Below the pieces are notes generated by a model. The model ran no database searches. It was not told the origin of the DNA and was given only the letters and a program-made list of their open reading frames with translations. This document shows, one piece after another, positions 36,832-39,093 of a stretch of DNA of 39,093 nucleotides (position 1 is its first letter; every line of letters begins with the position of its first letter). The stretch is taken from positions 1-39,093 of the IMG/VR virus record IMGVR_UViG_3300044624_000943. One strand, 5' to 3'. The position numbers and the translations under genes were made by a program. This stretch comes from a virus.

Positions 36832-37132
36832 GGTCGTCCTCCGGTTCAATGGGCACCTCGACCAGCGGCTTGCCGCAGTAGCAGCAGTGCGTCATGCGGT
36901 TGTCGGTCGGGGTGCCGTCGTTCAGTTGGAAATAGCGATGCCTGCCGCACGACGCGGCCCACTTGTCGGAATCCTCGTCGCCGTCTTGGTACCAGTGGCA
37001 TTCGGTGGGCTGATACAGCGCGGCCCTGAGGTCGGCAAGCGCATCCCTCGTAAGAAGCACATCGTCCTCGCCATTCGCGCAGTTCTGCAACGCCTCCAGC
37101 GCCTGCTGGGCGGCGGTTCTCAGGTCACTCAT
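36824..37132 (-). CDS. Zinc-ribbon-like protein, shared N-terminal cassette
   Basis: A 102-residue protein with the same SDLRTAAQQALEAL start as its neighbour, then a variable central region. The C-terminal part has SCGRHRYF and THCCYCGKPLVEVP, a cysteine arrangement of phage zinc-ribbon proteins. The ATG at 37130-37132 overlaps the previous stop (ATGA) and has GGAG upstream; a longer start at 37258 overlaps the previous gene. Function unknown, metal binding likely. Confidence 0.72.
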   Translation of the reverse strand: MSDLRTAAQQALEALQNCANGEDDVLLTRDALADLRAALYQPTECHWYQDGDEDSDKWAASCGRHRYFQLNDGTPTDNRMTHCCYCGKPLVEVPIEPEDDHE

Positions 37133-37329
37133 CTCATCCACTCCGGTTTCTTGGGCAGCGGTGCCCAGCCGAGATACCCGCCAACACCGGGCTGGTACTG
37201 CCCGTAGACGGCCACGCCGCCCTGGGTCAGCAGTTGGACTTTCGCGGACAGCGGGCATGTGTGCAGCGGGCGCCAGAAGTAGTCCTGATCCACGGCTGCA
37301 GCCCGATCACTGGTGATCTTGACTGTCAT
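37129..37329 (-). CDS. Small phage protein, unknown function
   Basis: A 66-residue protein (TVKITSDRAAAVDQDYFWRP, then AKVQLLTQGGVAVYGQYQPG and LGWAPLPKKPEWM). The ending of the type 'WAPLP..P' is common in phage early proteins of this size. Both ends overlap adjacent genes by ATGA, showing a tightly coupled operon. The mixed beta pattern suggests a small folded domain; no function is known. Confidence 0.75.
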   Translation of the reverse strand: MTVKITSDRAAAVDQDYFWRPLHTCPLSAKVQLLTQGGVAVYGQYQPGVGGYLGWAPLPKKPEWMR

Positions 37330-37574
37330 GCCGCCGCCTCTGCTTTGGCGATGGCGGCGCGGGCTTTGCAGCCCCCGCAGTCGTCAAATGATCCACAGCT
37401 TTCTTTGCACCAGCCTTCGCAATATGTGTCGGCGTAGTGTTTCAGCGCCTCCAGCAGTTCCTGATTCACCGCATGCAGGCGGCGCAGTTCGGCGGCGGCA
37501 CATTGTTGCGTACCAGCGTGACAGTTCATTTCAAGTTCATCCGCCAGCCGCAGGGCTTCGGGTTGTGTGGTCAT
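37326..37574 (-). CDS. Small Cys-rich coiled-coil protein
   Basis: An 82-residue protein with TTQPEALRLADELEM, then AAAELRRLHAVNQELLEALK, a short coiled coil typical of phage accessory proteins. It is followed by five cysteines in C-x3-C-x3-C-x5-C-x2-C (CEGWCKESCGSFDDCGGC) before an Ala-rich tail. The cysteines could bind zinc or an Fe-S cluster. AAGGAG lies at the end of the helicase gene. The family start is widespread, but function is unknown. Confidence 0.75.
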   Translation of the reverse strand: MTTQPEALRLADELEMNCHAGTQQCAAAELRRLHAVNQELLEALKHYADTYCEGWCKESCGSFDDCGGCKARAAIAKAEAAA

Positions 37575-37577
37575 GCC

Positions 37578-38984
37578 TCACACTCCTTTTTGCTTCCGGT
37601 ATTCCTTCACCGCGCTGCGCAGACCGGCCTGCGTAGTCGCCTTCTCGTCCAGCGCCAGAGCCTGCGCCTGGTCGAGGGTGTCCTGGCATAGGATGCGATG
37701 GCACACCACCGGGGCACCCTGACCCTGCCGGCGCACCCGGGCGTTGAACTGGTCGTACAGGTCAAGGCTCCAGTTCAGCCCGAACCACACCAGCGTGCGC
37801 CCCTTGTGCTGCAGCCCGTCGATGCCGTGGCCCATGCTCGCCGGGTGGCCGATCATCAGAGGGCAGTCACCGCTCTTCCACCGCTCCATCGCGTTGTTCA
37901 ACTCGCGCTCTGTCTTGCACTCGGTCAGGTTGATCGGCCGCAGCGCCTTGAACCGCTCCATGATCCGCTCTGCGTCTGAGCGGTAAGCGTAGGCGCACAG
38001 CACAGGCGAGCCCTGAGCCTCGTCAAGGATCTCGTCGAGCGCGTCAAGCTTCAACTCATGCACCGGCTCCCACAGCGGCATGCCTGCGATGGGGTACACC
38101 GCGCCGTTGCTGAACTGCAGGCACTTGTTGGTCAGTGCGGCCGAGTTGAACACCTCAATCTCCTTGCCGCTGTCGAGCACGGTGAAGAACTCGCGCTCCA
38201 TCTGGTCATACTTGGCCCGCAACTCGGGCGGCATCTCCACCTCGATGTTGTTGACGATGAGGTCGGGCAGCGGGTTGTAGTCCTCGGCGCTCATCTCCAG
38301 CGTGATGTCGCCGATGAGGGTCTTGATGACCGTCTCGGTGTCGTCGTAGGGCACTTCCTTGTAGGGGCCGGCCTTCTTGTAGAACCGGGTCTTGAACGCG
38401 GTCTTGCTGGTGCCTAGGCGCTGCCCCTTGTCCACCACCAGGTACTGCCCGTGCAGATCCTTGTAGCCGTTGGAGGCTGGGGTGCCGGTCAGGCCGGTGG
38501 TCCAGTCAAACTTGTCCAGGATGCGCTTGACCGCTCGCACGCGGTCCGTGGCGCTGTTCTTCATCTTGCTGATCTCGTCCCACACCACACCGTTGAACGG
38601 CAGCGGCTTGTCCTTGCTCACGTAGTAGGTGTGCAGCGTCTCACCGAGCCACTTGAGGTTGTCGTAGTTCATCAGGTACACGTCAGCCTCGCGCATCAGC
38701 GCCCGGGTGCGCTGGTCCCGCGTGCCGGTGACCATGCTGAAGCGCAGGTGCTTGGTGTGCTCCCACTTCGCGGCCTCCTGGCGCCACACCAGACGGATCA
38801 CGCGGATGGGGGCGATGATGATCACGCCCCGCAGAAACCGCGTCTTGATCAGGTGCGCGATGGTGGTGAGCGTGACGATGGTCTTGCCCAGCCCCATGTC
38901 CAGCCACATCATCGAATTGACGTGGGTGGACTGGAAGTTGACCGCCTTCTTTTGGTAGTCGTGGAGGAGGTTGGGTGTCAGCAT
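37578..38984 (-). CDS. SNF2-like SF2 DNA helicase
   Basis: A 468-residue helicase/translocase. Motif I MGLGKT (30-35), motif II DEIS (136-139, in VVWDEISKMKN), motif III TGTPASN (166-172) and motif VI QFNARVRRQGQ (412-422) are all visible, so both RecA-like halves appear intact. In many phages it lies beside a VRR-NUC gene, as here (7-base overlap with its start). It probably moves along or remodels replication or recombination intermediates, with the nuclease cutting them. The gene is complete here; the first 16 codons recur at the contig start. Confidence 0.92.
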   Translation of the reverse strand: MLTPNLLHDYQKKAVNFQSTHVNSMMWLDMGLGKTIVTLTTIAHLIKTRFLRGVIIIAPIRVIRLVWRQEAAKWEHTKHLRFSMVTGTRDQRTRALMREADVYLMNYDNLKWLGETLHTYYVSKDKPLPFNGVVWDEISKMKNSATDRVRAVKRILDKFDWTTGLTGTPASNGYKDLHGQYLVVDKGQRLGTSKTAFKTRFYKKAGPYKEVPYDDTETVIKTLIGDITLEMSAEDYNPLPDLIVNNIEVEMPPELRAKYDQMEREFFTVLDSGKEIEVFNSAALTNKCLQFSNGAVYPIAGMPLWEPVHELKLDALDEILDEAQGSPVLCAYAYRSDAERIMERFKALRPINLTECKTERELNNAMERWKSGDCPLMIGHPASMGHGIDGLQHKGRTLVWFGLNWSLDLYDQFNARVRRQGQGAPVVCHRILCQDTLDQAQALALDEKATTQAGLRSAVKEYRKQKGV

Positions 38985-39093
38985 GTCATCAACATCTCGT
39001 CGACCATGCGCAGCCCAGCGTCCACGTTGTCAATGACGAACACGCTGACCTTGTGCTGCCTCAGCCGGTGATGCTCGCGCTCCTGGGGCGGCG
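38936..39093. repeat. Direct terminal repeat, right copy
   Basis: This is the second copy of bases 1-158. Position 38952 has T instead of C and 38967 has G instead of C. Joining the ends at this overlap restores the helicase and VRR-NUC genes intact. Confidence 0.95.
38978..39093 (-). CDS. VRR-NUC nuclease, C-terminal fragment (contig junction)
   Basis: The last ~38 residues of the VRR-NUC gene, repeated because of the terminal overlap. The full gene is at 43-327. It is not an independent gene. Confidence 0.9.
   Translation of the reverse strand, partial: PPQEREHHRLRQHKVSVFVIDNVDAGLRMVDEMLMTC

Noticed and set aside
1-39093. Temperate lifestyle genes or a diversity-generating retroelement
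   Set aside because: No integrase, excisionase, partition gene, CI-like repressor or reverse transcriptase motif was seen in any frame.

Overview
The window is the essentially complete, circularly permuted genome of a tailed phage with short-tailed (podovirus) architecture. The first 158 bases recur at the end (38936-39093) with two mismatches, so the unit genome is about 38,935 bp and the helicase and VRR-NUC genes run across the contig junction. No integrase, excisionase, CI-like repressor or attachment site is visible, so a virulent lifestyle is likely (inference). The GC-rich sequence and GC-biased third positions fit a proteobacterial host, perhaps a freshwater betaproteobacterium such as a Burkholderiales member. 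That host guess is weak.

Layout, region by region. (A) A leftward replication operon starts near 5159, runs to base 1 and, on the circle, continues from 38984 to 36290. It encodes a ribbon-helix-helix protein, two small unknowns, a DUF2800 PD-(D/E)XK nuclease with a Cas4/AddB-like cysteine pattern, a DUF2815 ssDNA-binding protein, a family B DNA polymerase, a DUF3310 protein, a VRR-NUC nuclease, an SF2 helicase and several small genes. (B) A rightward unit (5221-8228) has two small genes and a Prim-Pol/PriCT-2/DUF3987 replicative primase. (C) A leftward early operon (11746 to 8213) has about 15 tiny genes ending in an HTH protein and a solitary cytosine methyltransferase. It includes five ORFs that ordinary gene calling would miss: three 21-26 residue membrane peptides, a 55-codon GTG-start gene and a 56-codon Cys-rich gene. 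(D) A 0.56-kb divergent control region (11747-12308) carries 21-bp tandem repeats and AT-rich tracts. (E) A rightward late block (12309-36293) holds terminase, P22-like portal, a 5.7-kb beta-rich appendage region, scaffold, P22-like coat protein, three UNCG-capped RNA hairpins, P22 gp4- and gp10-like tail genes, a repeat-containing adaptor candidate, a beta-helix tailspike, three ejection proteins and a lysis cassette (holin plus M15 peptidase).

How it works together: two very similar extended -10 promoters (plus strand 5161-5190, minus strand 11795-11824) probably let host sigma70 polymerase fire the early units. The polymerase, ssDNA-binding protein, primase, helicase and nucleases form a largely self-sufficient replication set. 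The virion block builds a P22-type head and short tail, with an unusually large block of possible head-fibre or decoration genes between portal and scaffold. Lysis genes end on a CTAG palindrome that is also the stop codon of the opposing operon.

No unambiguous new enzymatic system is visible. The most unusual items are the trio of membrane micropeptides, the family B polymerase inside a gene module usually seen with family A polymerase, the duplicated appendage genes, the repeated UNCG hairpins and the matched promoters.
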